Source: Linanthus parryae (lineage: Eukaryota > Streptophyta > Magnoliopsida > Ericales > Polemoniaceae). Taken from it: DNA of 64,000 nt. The DNA is taken from contig JALGPY010000002.1 in the NCBI GenBank assembly GCA_023055425.1, positions 118,618,088 through 118,682,087 on the forward strand, given 5' to 3'. Numbering within the stretch: position 1 is the stretch's first letter; every line of letters begins with the position of its first letter. Below are positions 11,891-22,299 of the stretch, in pieces. The translations under genes were made by a program, and so were the position numbers. Under the pieces are notes generated by a model. It made no database searches. It had not been told where the DNA came from and worked only from the letters and a program-made list of their open reading frames with translations.

Positions 11891-13546
11891 AGGCTAGCGG
11901 GTACATGAGACAAGAAATTGGCCTACAAAATTAAAAGGTTATAACTACTAATAGCAACTTTGTAACTATCAAGCCATGACCACATAAATTTAAGACACCA
12001 AGAAGTCAGGGACCATTACAACACCAAGCAATGTATCAACACAACCAACGTGCATGACTGTGAATCAAGCAAGGAACGTTCACAAAAGAAGCATGAAATT
12101 TTGCACGTTGACAACGAATAACCATCTATCTCAAATACAAAACATTCCTGTAGCTCTCATGAGCCAACCATCAGGTAATCAGGATAAGCACCAAAAATGG
12201 AAATCTAGAAACCAAGCATCCAAGACACCAAATTGGGAAAATAATCTACGAGCATCATATGTGCATCCAAGGAAACTGTATTAACCAAGGCACCAGTCAA
12301 GTCTAATCATGATGTTATATCATCGGACATCACGTTGTTGAATTCCGCCATTGTTCACACAAAATCAATGTGCCAATCTGGTGCACCTCATTGTCTAGAA
12401 ACTCGAGGCTATGACATTTTCTATGGACAATATCTGAAAATTATGTATGTAATTTCACTCTTGCTCCCACGCTTTATTTTCAAAAAATGTTTAAAGCATC
12501 TCCAATGTGACATATAAATAGTGGTTATATGATAATTTTTGAAAATTATCATATATTTTCAAAAATATATGATAGTTTTTTTAGTCCCAATAGGCTCTTT
12601 ACTCTCCTTATATTTAAGAGAATAATTGTAGTTCTCCCTATATTTAAAGAGTCAGAAAATGCGTAGCTAAATTGTATGTGCCTATCTCTCTCACATCATT
12701 TCATATTTCATTTAATGAATGTGTTTACTTTGTAGCTACGCAAACTATCGTTTAACTAACTTTTACATACTAGCATTGGAGGACAAAATAAAGGATAGTA
12801 ATTTTAGTTATATTATTCATAATTTGTATATAGTGTTATTGGAGACGATTTCCTTTTTGCGTGCTCAACTATTTAACCATTTCATATTTTCTTTTCTTTT
12901 AGTTATTTTCCTAGTGTTCAACACCTTTCACAACATTCTTTGATAATAAAATTTCGAATAAACTAGGGAAAATGCATTATCAATGAAAGTAAAAAGAGTC
13001 TAGCAAAATTGGAGGCACGAATATGTGAAGCAAATTGACTGCGCATTTTACAAAACATACATCATTCTCTCTATGTTTAGTAAACCAAAAAAATATGGAG
13101 GTAAAATTATGTGTCTATCTTTTTTTTGAAGCACAACAAAATAAATTTTGCTATTGGAATGAGTTGGGTTTTAGGAAATCAAACGCATCAAATTGAACAA
13201 AAAATTTTGATTTAAACCCATTGAGGACCCATGTGAATGAGGATAATCTGATGTTTAGTTTACCTCAGTTGCACTAACTGCTCACGATTACGAACGTTGA
13301 AGTTGTAGCGCCTATAAGATATCCACAAAACGATCTAACAAGACTTACATCGTAGATGCTAGTCTACTTGAGGAAGATTGATGACTCTGTCTCACGGAAT
13401 AGATGGACCTACACGACAGCGATAGCTCAAATTTCACATACTATCTCAAAATTGTAGCTATTTTGTATTGAATGTGAATAGTGTTGAAAAGCCTGAGGAC
13501 CTTAGCTATCGTGTGAGGGTTTTTATAATGATGTGAGAATTCAAAT
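11891..13546. other. AT-rich spacer with no recognised gene
   Basis: About 1.65 kb between the end of Copia A homology and the duplicated block at 13547. Short open frames exist but show no motif. I see nothing convincing except a possible MITE (12495-12850). This is probably decayed repeat DNA. Confidence 0.5.
12495..12850. mobile_element. Possible MITE with TCTCCAAT ends
   Basis: The segment opens AGCATCTCCAATGTGACAT, and an inverted copy of TCTCCAAT occurs as ATTGGAGA at 12838-12845. A second, nearer inverted copy (AGCATTGGAGGA, about 12772) makes the right end ambiguous. CATCTCCAAT ends are common in plant MITEs. No clear target duplication was found, so this is tentative. Confidence 0.3.
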
Positions 13547-14037
13547 TTCCATTTAATCCTAACAGTTAGGACTATTTTTCACTTAAGTTCAAATTCATAA
13601 AGTGCCAACTAATTGCAGTTCAATATATTTGTGTGTGATCCTGTGGGTTCCTAATTACGTTGGCAGTATTAATTAAAAACACTGAGCAATATCTAGAAAT
13701 ACATTAGTGCTAGTAAGAGTTATCTTCAGTACATGAAACATTACTATTTGTATGAGTTATCTTTAGTTATCTTTCCATTTAATCCTAACAGTTAGGACTA
13801 TTTTCCACTTAAGTTCAAAAGTCATAATTGCTCTTTATTCCAACTAATTCCATTTCAATATAGTTGTGTGTGATCCTGTGGGTTCCTAATTACGTTGGCA
13901 ATATTAATTAAAAACACTGAGCAATATCTAGAAATACATCAGTGCTACCCAAGTAATATGAATGTCAGTTATCTGACGAACCTCTTAATAACTCCTTAGT
14001 AAGAGTTATCTTTAGTACATGAAACATTGCTATTTGT
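13547..14037. repeat. Tandem duplication spanning the Athila insertion edge
   Basis: A block starting TTCCATTTAATCCTAACAG (13547) recurs from 13772. Both copies contain GTGTGATCCTGTGGGTTCC and ATTAATTAAAAACACTGAG. Each is followed by AGTAAGAGTTATC and ACATGAAACATT, the first bases of the Athila LTR (about 13706-13752 and 13997-14037). Copy 1 lacks about 50 bases present before the LTR in copy 2. The duplication therefore includes flank plus LTR start. Confidence 0.75.
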
Positions 14038-15430
14038 ATGCGTTTCGGTGCAAAGTGATGAAATTTAAGCCAAGCAGTGAAGAAATTGAGTGTTTATGAG
14101 ATTTGAGCTTAAATGTGAAGTCTGCGCGTTTCTTGCATGGTTTTACATGTGATTTGATGTATTTTATCACATTTGATGTTTCCTCTAGTGGACGTGTTGT
14201 GATTTGCAGGATTAATGCATTGGGGGAGAATTTGGATAGAAGAAACGAGCTTTGGAAGCCAAGGAACTCAAGAAAAAGAGTCCAAAGTACAGGATCAGAA
14301 TGTCTTCGCACAAAGACAAGCTGTTTTCACTTAAAGAGAGAAAATAAGCAAATCCGGGAGGTTCTAGGAGGTCTTTGCGCGAAGAGAAATGTGTTCGTAC
14401 GAAGTGTATTCGCACGAAGAGAATTGTCTTCGTTCGAAGACCCATACTTAGCCAAAAATCAGCATGTCTTCGCCGATTGTCTTGTAGGCGCAATGTACGA
14501 AGAGTCTCCGCCCGAAGAGAACGACTCTTCGCACGAAGACACTGTAGAAGACCAAAATTTATGGAAACATTTCATAATAATCCCTAACTTTTATGGCTAT
14601 TTTAGGGAGCGTATTTCAAAAAGTTTAGGTCGTATGTTCAGAGAAGAGACGAGGTTGAGGACGTTGGAGAGCAGCTTGGAGCTTGGTGTTCGTCGTGAGA
14701 GTGAAGATTCCATCGTTTGATCTCACCTCTCTTTTCTTTTCGCTTTTTTGCTGATAATCATGATTAAAAATTTTATCTTGATAACGAGTATTAGTAGTTT
14801 AACTTATTGCCGGGATTTCAAAATGGTATCTAGGGTTTGAAGCTGTTTTGGTATATTATGGATTTGGTTCATGTTTGTTTGAACTTAATAGATGATGAAT
14901 ATTTTTTTATGTTTCATTCATGTTCTTAATCTATCGTACTATTGTGAGACACTGCAGTAGGATGATCTTAGTTAATATGTTACTGAAATCTACAAATTAT
15001 CAGGATAGTTGAATTATACACTTAGTCATAGGTTAGAGAAATTAACCATTTATTGAGAACATTGAGTAGATTATAAGATCGTAATGCATGTCGCTGATTC
15101 GTGATTTAGTGAAAGCAATTTGCGTTCATGGGTATAGGTTTTGCTGGTGAAAGCAATAAAGACTCTTGCTCGTTTGGAAATAGTACGTCATATGTGTTTC
15201 AAAACGTAATTTGTTAGCATTCAATACCTAGTGATCAAGGAGAAATCATGATACTTGTCCATCACCGCAAACTCAATTTACAATTTTTAGTTTAGTAAAC
15301 AATCTCAATTGCTTGCCCACATGAAGTTAATATTACTAAGCAATCCACAACAAGTCCCTTAGGTTAAATAAAATAGGATTTCCAGATATTACTGCATTGA
15401 CAGCCATACACTTTTGGTTGGAACGTGTCA
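13981..15430 (+). repeat. 5' LTR of Athila-like element F
   Basis: About 1.45 kb. The start is set by matching the 3' LTR (TTTAATAACTCCTTAG at 63106) and is blurred by mutation of the terminal TG. It ends GGAACGTGTCA (15430) before the primer site. Between 14299 and 14540 it has at least six copies of a CTTCGNNCGAAG palindrome. The ORFs read here (for example 14103-14720) follow the palindromes and match no family. Confidence 0.75.
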
Positions 15431-15436
15431 ATTTTT

Positions 15437-15453
15437 TGCGCCATTTCCGGGGA
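15437..15453 (+). other. Primer binding site of Athila-like element F
   Basis: TGCGCCATTTCCGGGGA, six bases after the LTR end, resembles the TGGCGCCGTTGCCGGGGA primer site used by Athila elements, with one base missing and two changed. It supports the lineage and orientation. Confidence 0.65.
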
Positions 15454-15567
15454 CTTCAGTTGAATTGATTAGAATTGTTAGCTTTTTGGGTTGTTAATTT
15501 TCTATTTATATTCTTTAGTCACATGTGTTTTAGTGATGTTTGTGTATTTAGGTTATTCTCTTTGTGC

Positions 15568-17174
15568 ATGACCCGTTCTCAAAACGAGCCATTGTACCCA
15601 CAATTAGAAGATCCAAAGACACTTTTGTGCACCGGGCATAGAGACCAGAGGATAACAGCTCCTATGGGTGACAAACCGGGAGCTGGGTTGGAAAGACTCC
15701 GCAAGCTTGCGGAATATGCATAGGCCACTAGAGCCACTGTCGAGGCCAATGTGGCCAATGCTATGAGGGAGGCTGAGCAGCTCAGAGCTCATGTAGCTTC
15801 TAGATAGACGGGTTCTAACCCTCCCATACCTCCAATCCCACCTAATGGAGGCAATGGAGGTAATCGAGTGGCCCAAAGGAATTATAAAAATGTCGCACAA
15901 GAGGAGCGACCTATGGTGGATTATTACTGGACCACGACAGCTGGATACATGCCTACCATTGTCCGTCCAACTATTAATGCATCTCTCTTTGAATTGCGCC
16001 AACAGATTATGAATATGGTGTGTGATGAGTGCCTGTTGACTGGAGCTCCTAGAGATGATACAAATGCTGACTTACTTAAATTCGAGCAAATAACCTTGAC
16101 ATTACATGATTAGGGAGTTCCAGATCAAACAGTGAAGTTGATGCTGTTTCCTTTCTCTTTATCAGGAAAAGCTAAGACATGGCTCATGGAACTTCCATAA
16201 GGATCAATCGCTACATGGGATGAATGGTTTAAAGATTTTTTGAGAAAGTATATACCGCCGTCAAAAGTTGCTCAGCTAATGGATGATATCATGAATTTTA
16301 CACTGCAAGAGGATGATTCTTTGGGAGATACTTGGAGGAATTCAACCAATTTCTGCGCAGGTGCCCTAATCATGGAGAGCAATGGTACAAGATTTTCCAT
16401 TACTTTTACAATTATTTAGACAGGGAAATGGCAAATGAGTTAGATATGATGGCTGGAGGTAATTTTATGGGCATGTGAGAACAGCGAGCTCAAGATCTGC
16501 TTAATATTGTATTTCAACGAGAGACTACGAGGTCTCATGCTCGTAGATCGTCAAAACTGAGTGGGGATGCAGCTTTGGTAACGAATGTGAAGTCAATAGA
16601 TAAACATTGCGCAATGATGACCAAAAAATTTAACCACATGAATCCAACTGCACAGATGAATTCTATGGGTCAGCAGCTCGCATATGAAAACAATGGTTAT
16701 GATTGTTGTATTGAAGATGTGAATTATATGGGACCTCCTAGACAACAACAAATGTGGATGTATCACTCCAACAACCGTAGTGAGCCTAACTCGTATGTTC
16801 AACAGTCCAAACTTCTATATCCAGCACAGAATCAGGCACAGTAGCAGCATCAGAGTTCGGAAATGCATTGTATATTGGTTAAAATCGCAGTTTAGCAGCA
16901 GAAGATGGACGAGAAGCTTGATAGGATGGAAGGCATAATAGTTGCAGTGGAAGAAATGATGCGGAGCCATGAGACACAACTTGGTCAGATTGCTTCTCAT
17001 ATTACTAGAATTCTGTCGGGCATGCTTCCTGCCAATTCTATTATGCCTACTGAGCAGCTGAAGGACATTACGACTCGCAGTGGTGCTACTACTTTGGATC
17101 CTCCATATCCTAGTAATGCGAGATATGAAGCTACTAAAGCCACAAAGAAAGAATTGGGTGAAGAAATGTCATAA
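15568..17174 (+). pseudogene. gag of Athila-like element F, broken
   Basis: Starts at ATG 15568 (MTRSQNEPLYPQLEDPKTLL). The capsid core is recognisable: RPTINASLFELRQQIMNMV (about 15965), LMLFPFSLSGKAKTWLMELP (16139-16198), then TWDEWFKDFLRKYIPPSKVAQL (about 16214-16280). The Athila C-terminal region follows: QRAQDLLNIVFQRE (about 16480), then VTNVKSIDKH...QNQAQ (16575-16844) and MDEKLDRMEGIIVAVEEMM with GQIASHI (16905-17010). A TTRSGATT motif (about 17068) typically precedes the protease. In-frame stops at 15721, 15805, 16111 and elsewhere and a frameshift near 16330 show it is dead. Confidence 0.8.
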
Positions 17175-17925
17175 TCTGCCATGCGCCCCGATCAAAGGAC
17201 ATAGTTGAGAAGAAAGAAGAGCCCAAGAACACTCTAAGTCCGGTTAAGTATGCACGACAAGTGCCATATCCGATGGCACTAAAGAGGAATGATGACGAGC
17301 ACTATGGGCGATTCATGGACATATTCAAACAACTTCATATTAGCATCCCTCTTGTAGAAGCTCTTTCTCAGATGCCCAAGTACAAGAGTTCTTGAAAGAG
17401 ATTTTATCGGGTAAGAAGAGCATAGACCCCTATGCCACGGTGAAATTAACAAAGAAATGTAGTACAGTAACACAGCGAGAAATTCCCAGGATGAGAGATC
17501 TAGACAGTTTTATCTTAGGCTGCACTCTTGGGGTGGGTTACAAACACATGGCTCTGTGATTTGGGCACGAGTATCAATCTCATGCCATTGTCCTATTTTA
17601 GAGATTGGGCATTGGTGCGCCAACTCTGGTGAAAATGGGTCTGCAACTGACGGACGATTCTATTGTTACTGCGAATCGGGTGATAGAGAACTTTCTTGTC
17701 AAAATGGGGGCATTTGTCTTTCCGGCTAACTTTGTGATAGTGGACATCAAGGAGGATCGCGATGTTCCACTAATCTTTGGAAGACCGCTTTTGAAGACTA
17801 AGCGCGCAAATGTGGATTTAGAGACTGAGGAGCTTACTATCAAAGCTCAAGATTCATCACTTGTGTTCAAGGAATTCTATATGGTCAAGGGGAAGAATAA
17901 ATTGGCGATAATCAAGTTCAGATAA
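17175..17925 (+). pseudogene. Protease of Athila-like element F, broken
   Basis: The aspartic protease segment reads LCDLGTSINLMPLSYF (about 17551-17600), where family members have CDLGASINLMP. A frameshift leads to LVKMGLQLTDDSIVTANRVI and PANFVIVDIKEDRDVPLIFGRPLL (17620-17800), the conserved end of the Athila protease. Upstream, HYGRFMDIFKQLHISIPLVEALSQMPKY (about 17298-17390) is the usual gag-protease linker. Stops at 17394 and in the following 100 bases break it. Nothing resembling RT follows. Confidence 0.8.
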
Positions 17926-20089
17926 AATTGAGTGGATCCTACTCCTAGGTTGCCTACAGACTTGCAACCCGATCAACCCGAATCAGAGAAGAAGCCAAAT
18001 GTTGTGAGTGCATGTGATGTCTTGCAAAAGGTCAAAAGCAAGAAATTGAAGGAGGAGGCATGTTGTGCTAGCCTCCTTAACATATGAGGTAACTGGGTCG
18101 GGTCGTCGACCTTAAATTACATAGCGCTTGTTGGGAGCAACCCAACGTATTGTATGCGTTAATTTAGGGAGTGCGTTTTAATACAGTATTGTTGTGTTTT
18201 TAATATATATTTGGAGATATGAGAGAGAGTGGGACTCATGCTGTTTTCCTAGAGACATATTTGAGCAGTTTATGGGAGAGTCTACCCCGGTGTGCCATGG
18301 CACGCATGACCTTTTCTAAGGGCTCATGCATGAGAGTTGGGGATTCTCCAGATACAATTTTTTGCAGAGGAGGGAATTCACCTCCGTTGTGCGAGAAAAA
18401 ACTGACTATATGGGAGCATAGTGGCGCCGCCGCTGTAGCTTGGGGATTGCTTTGCACATATTTTGTCCCCGCCAGTGTGCGGTAGTGAGTATCTTTTTTC
18501 TAGCTGAATTTTGTGTTTCGTTTAATGTATATGTCAGCTCCATCTCATATATTGGGCTACGCATTTGATTTATGAGTCCTATGGATGATCTCTAAGTTCG
18601 CTGAAGACAACGAAGCATTCAGTGTGGGGGTGGTGTATCTGTATGCTATCCAGTTGTTTCTTGCATAGCGAGTTACATGTAGGATGTTTAGTTCGTATTT
18701 TGTGTAGAGTAAGTGGTTTATGTTATGTTTTTTTTACATATATTGTCGTATTGTGTAGAGTAGATTTTAGATAATGTTGGCACTTTTAAATAATTGAGTA
18801 TAACCCCCCCCCCCCCCCCCAAGTTGAGTTTTGTAGCGTCTAATGTTTTCGGGGTCTGAGCCTTGCATATAGAGTTAGGATATCATGAAAAATACAAAAA
18901 AAAAAAATGAGAAAAATTGAAAATTCATTAAAAGTAGAAAATTAAATATTTGAGAGAGGGTAATTGAGAGAAGCAAAGATTTGGTTAATTTAGGGAGATG
19001 TGAAAACTTTAGGCTTAGGTTGTGAATTTTGACCGAGAATGTTCACTTGATTTCCCCATAGTAAGTATAGAGAGAATCTCGCTACATGAATGCCTACCTA
19101 TTTTTACACTAAACAAAATTTGAAAAAGCTAAAGTGTGTGCTGTTTTCTCTTAAAAGAGTTGAGCTTGGTGTTTGATAACAATCCGAACGTTCATGTTGT
19201 CTGTATTATGTAGTCGCCAGCCCGCCTCGTTGTTGCACACAGAACAGCTGTGCAAAGATGTGTATTCAGGCGTCCACTGTGCTTAGATCTCACCCAGTAG
19301 GACCACACGAACGCCCTATTCGAACATTGGTTTATTTGTTAGCCCTTTGACCTAGGAAGAGGATTCTTGGCCTTCATCATATATCGTCTAGAATCACCTT
19401 TCTAGAGCATCACGAGGGAGTAGTAGTCGAGGGGGTTCGTTGAGGGAGTACTTCATTCTACATTTGTATGAGTTCTACTATTCGCATGCGCATCATTTGA
19501 TATGTACGAGCGGATGCGAGGGTGAGTAAGTGGGCTTGCACACTACGGTGTGGAGGTGTTCCATTCATTACATCATGTGCACAGTAGTGGAGAGCCTTAG
19601 CTTGTGGTATCTAATCCACATGAAAATGGGGTTGGTTGTATTTAATTTGTGGAATGTGCTAGGTATTGTATTCTCTCATTTCGGTGTAGGAGGTTTGGTT
19701 GGATTAGGCACATGACCTATCTTGTTTGCTACTTGAGAGGGAGACGTGACTACATTCTAGTGTGGGGTGTCGACATTTGACTACGGACATAGAAACTGTG
19801 GATTAAACTATTCCACCCCCATACATGCTTTGACTTGTTTACTGTTTTGTGGCATTGTGTGCTTCATTGAGTTAGGGGGAGGTACATTTAGATTATGATA
19901 CACATTCACCGGTTTGTTTCTTTCCTTCCCCTAGAATTCGTGTCAAAGCTTGATTAAGTGATGCATGGATATTTTATTGGAAAAAAAAGAGAAAGAAAAA
20001 AAGTGAAAAAGAATAAAATAAAGTTGTGCTTATTAGAAAACGAGTGGTGAAGCTTCTTGTTCCGATAGAACATTGATTGAGTTTCACAA
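17926..20089 (+). other. Non-coding 3' half of Athila-like element F
   Basis: A 2.2-kb stretch starting soon after the protease with GGGTCGGGTCGTCGAC and GAGCAACCCAACGTA, sequences that follow integrase in Athila elements, so the pol core is simply missing. It contains a run of 17 C residues (18804-18820) and an A-rich stretch (about 18890-18910). Short ORFs such as 18219-18485 have no recognised motif. No env-like ORF is discernible. Confidence 0.6.
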
Positions 20090-21292
20090 TGAAGATTGTA
20101 ATGCATCTATGTAAATACATAATCAAATACTCTAGGGAGGGGGTTGAATAGAGTATGGAAACTTTTGCCAAAGATGTGGTTTTAAAACAAGATGAGAAGA
20201 ACTTGCAGTATTTCAAAGCTTTGAACTCAGTTACAAAGCTTTGAAACCGAAAAAAATAGTTTAAAGTTACTGAGTATTTTCAAAGCTTTGAAAAGCTTTT
20301 CAAACCTTTGAACTGAAACCGGTTTTGAAACAGTTTTGAAGAAAATTAAAGAAATGTAAAGCAAGAGAATGAACACAGTGATTTGGTACGAATTTCGGTC
20401 CAAAGTGACCTACTCTCCGCCTGAGGGATCTAATCCCTCTAGGATGTCAACACCTTCTTATTTTTTTCAAAATCTAAGCCCTAGATCTCAGGCCAAGAGA
20501 ATTGTCCAACTCTTTTTTCAGCCTGTGGTTCTTCCTAACCTATCTAGTACCTGCTCTAGCTATCTGATACAATAATAATATTTGTTCTTACTCTTGAACA
20601 ACTCACGATAACAGATGATTAGGTAATATAACAAATTGATATACAAATAAAGCTCTGGATGAAGAACACTGTAAAGACAGTGAAGCAGTAAAGCTTGAAG
20701 TGTTCTTCAGGAATATTGAATGGATTGAAATGATCTTCTCCAATGATGCTCGTCAACCCGCGAGAGTGTATGAATCTCTGTCTAATGCTCTGTGCTTGTC
20801 AATCTATCTCTGAATTAGTGTCTCTTCTGTGAATATTATTTGAAGAATATATACAAAACTTGCAACAGAAATCCCTACAAATCCTCTTTAGATCTTGACT
20901 CTCAACAGCTTGTTTCCAACGGCTAGCTGCTTGATTTACTCAATTGAATTTGATCTGATCTTCAATATACAAGCCTAGGGTAAGTCCATACAACTTTCCA
21001 TAGCAGTAGGATGAATATGAACGCTTGGATTTCCTGCTCTACAAAGCAGCAAATAAGGAAACTTCCTGCAATACAGAGTTAGCTAACAATCCCTGCAAAT
21101 AGCTTAGGCAGATGATAATATCAAAGTATGTTATAACACATAATTAGTTTGTCTTTCATCGTATGATATAGCATGATCAAGTGCAGGAGATTTAGGGAAT
21201 AAATAGGAGTAAGAACTCCCCCTGAGTTCATGCTGGGCAGTTTCAAGGCTTTGAAACCAGTTTCAAAGCTTTGAAACAACTGTGAACTTACA
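20090..21292 (-). repeat. 3' LTR of SIRE element C (minus strand)
   Basis: On the minus strand it opens TGTAAGTTCACAGTTG after the polypurine tract AAGGGGGACAT (21293-21303), the same arrangement as in B. The other end (TGAAGATTGTAATGC on +) and the ATACTCTAGGGAGGGGGTTG stretch mirror the end of B's LTR. It is rich in TTTCAAAGCTTTGAA palindromes (20210-20310 and 21241-21275). It matches 61519-62482, for example GCCCTAGATCTCAGGCCAAG and AAAGCTCTGGATGAAGAAC. Confidence 0.85.
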
Positions 21293-21653
21293 ATGTCCCC
21301 CTTGATGAAGACAAAAACACTAATCTGTTTGAACTGTATTTCTGTGAAAGATAGACATTAGTAGTATATCAGAAACAGTTATATAAGATCACAAACAAGT
21401 AACCAACTGTTATAATGGCAGAATCAAAATCAAACTAAATAACCAAAAAACCAACAGTCTATCCATAGATCCAAAAACTGGATCTCCCTGCAACTAAAAG
21501 TAAAATACCCCTAAATTTCTCCCCCTTTTTGACTTCCATAAAAAAACTGAGAAAATTTTGGATCAAACCTTAATGAAAACTTAAAAGTTTTTAAAGAAAT
21601 AGAAGTTGAAAGAAAAGAGAGGGTTCAAGGCTTTGAAAGAGAAATAAAGAAAG
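21293..21653 (-). other. 3' untranslated region of SIRE element C
   Basis: Non-coding DNA between the polypurine tract and the insertion point of element D. On the minus strand it includes GAAGTCAAAAAGGGGGAGAAA (about 21515-21537), matching the B position at 9392-9414, and one TTCAAGGCTTTGAA palindrome (21624-21637). No gene is seen. Confidence 0.65.
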
Positions 21654-21658
21654 ACTGG

Positions 21659-22276
21659 TGTAGATAGTGCTTTCTGAGCTGACAGATCTTGGCCACGTGG
21701 CAACCATCCAGCACACCATATTGTGCTCCACACACACTGGATCACCAGCCGAGCTGATCCATGTGGGGGCTGCGAGACAGAGCCCTCGCATACCACTGCA
21801 CGGGACTTGTAGGGACTTAGTGGTTTGGAGGCTAGAGTAAGCCCTTTCGCGTGCGAGCCAAGCCCGCACGCGACCTTTAGTAACTGTTTTGAGAGATTTA
21901 TGGCACGAGCTCCATAAACCCGGTCAAACCCGGTCAACCTCGTAACGGTTCCGGTATTCGCGCACCACGTGCTGTAACGGTCCCTATATACTCGGACGAA
22001 CGTGCCGTTATGGTTAAGCTAATTAAGCCGCCATCAATGGGCACATTAACCACACTACAACGGTCACGTTCTCTGCTATATATAGGACGTTAACCTTTCC
22101 ATACAAAGGAGAACACACTGGCCATACGCGGAAGCTCTGCCAAACCTCTGTCTCTCTCTCAGACATTGCTACTGACTTACTCTCTCCCTACACACAACCC
22201 CACTCTTCCTGTGCGATCCTTGATCCCCTACATACGGTGTACACGGAGGTCTCCCCGCCGGAATCTCTTGTGCACA
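21659..22276 (+). repeat. 5' LTR of Tat element D
   Basis: 618 bp, TGTAGATAGTGC to CTCTTGTGCACA. It contains a G-box-like CACGTG (21966-21971 within CACCACGTGC) and a TATA box, TATATATA (22077-22084). It also has a perfect hairpin, CGCGTGCG/CGCACGCG (21848-21855 and 21865-21872), missing from the 3' LTR. Confidence 0.93.
22077..22084 (+). promoter_or_regulatory. TATA box in 5' LTR of element D
   Basis: TATATATA within CTGCTATATATAGGACG, about 195 bases before the LTR end and followed by a CT-rich leader (22143-22190). It is identical in the 3' LTR (32055-32062). A good match to a plant core promoter; function inferred. Confidence 0.65.
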
Positions 22277-22279
22277 TTT

Positions 22280-22299
22280 TGGTGAACCCGACGTGAAAC
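22280..22299 (+). other. Primer binding site of element D
   Basis: TGGTGAACCCGACGTGAAAC begins three bases after the LTR. The TGG start and position fit a tRNA primer site. I cannot name the tRNA with confidence. Confidence 0.65.

Noticed and set aside
12054..12943. Small ORFs in the AT-rich spacer
   Set aside because: No start context, no motif, and composition matches decayed repeat DNA.
14103..14720. 205-codon ORF in the Athila LTR as a protein gene
   Set aside because: It lies in an LTR, follows the palindrome cluster, and its 3' LTR counterpart is not open over the same range.
18219..18485. 88-codon ORF in the Athila 3' region
   Set aside because: No motif, overlaps an open antisense frame, and lies in the usual non-coding part.
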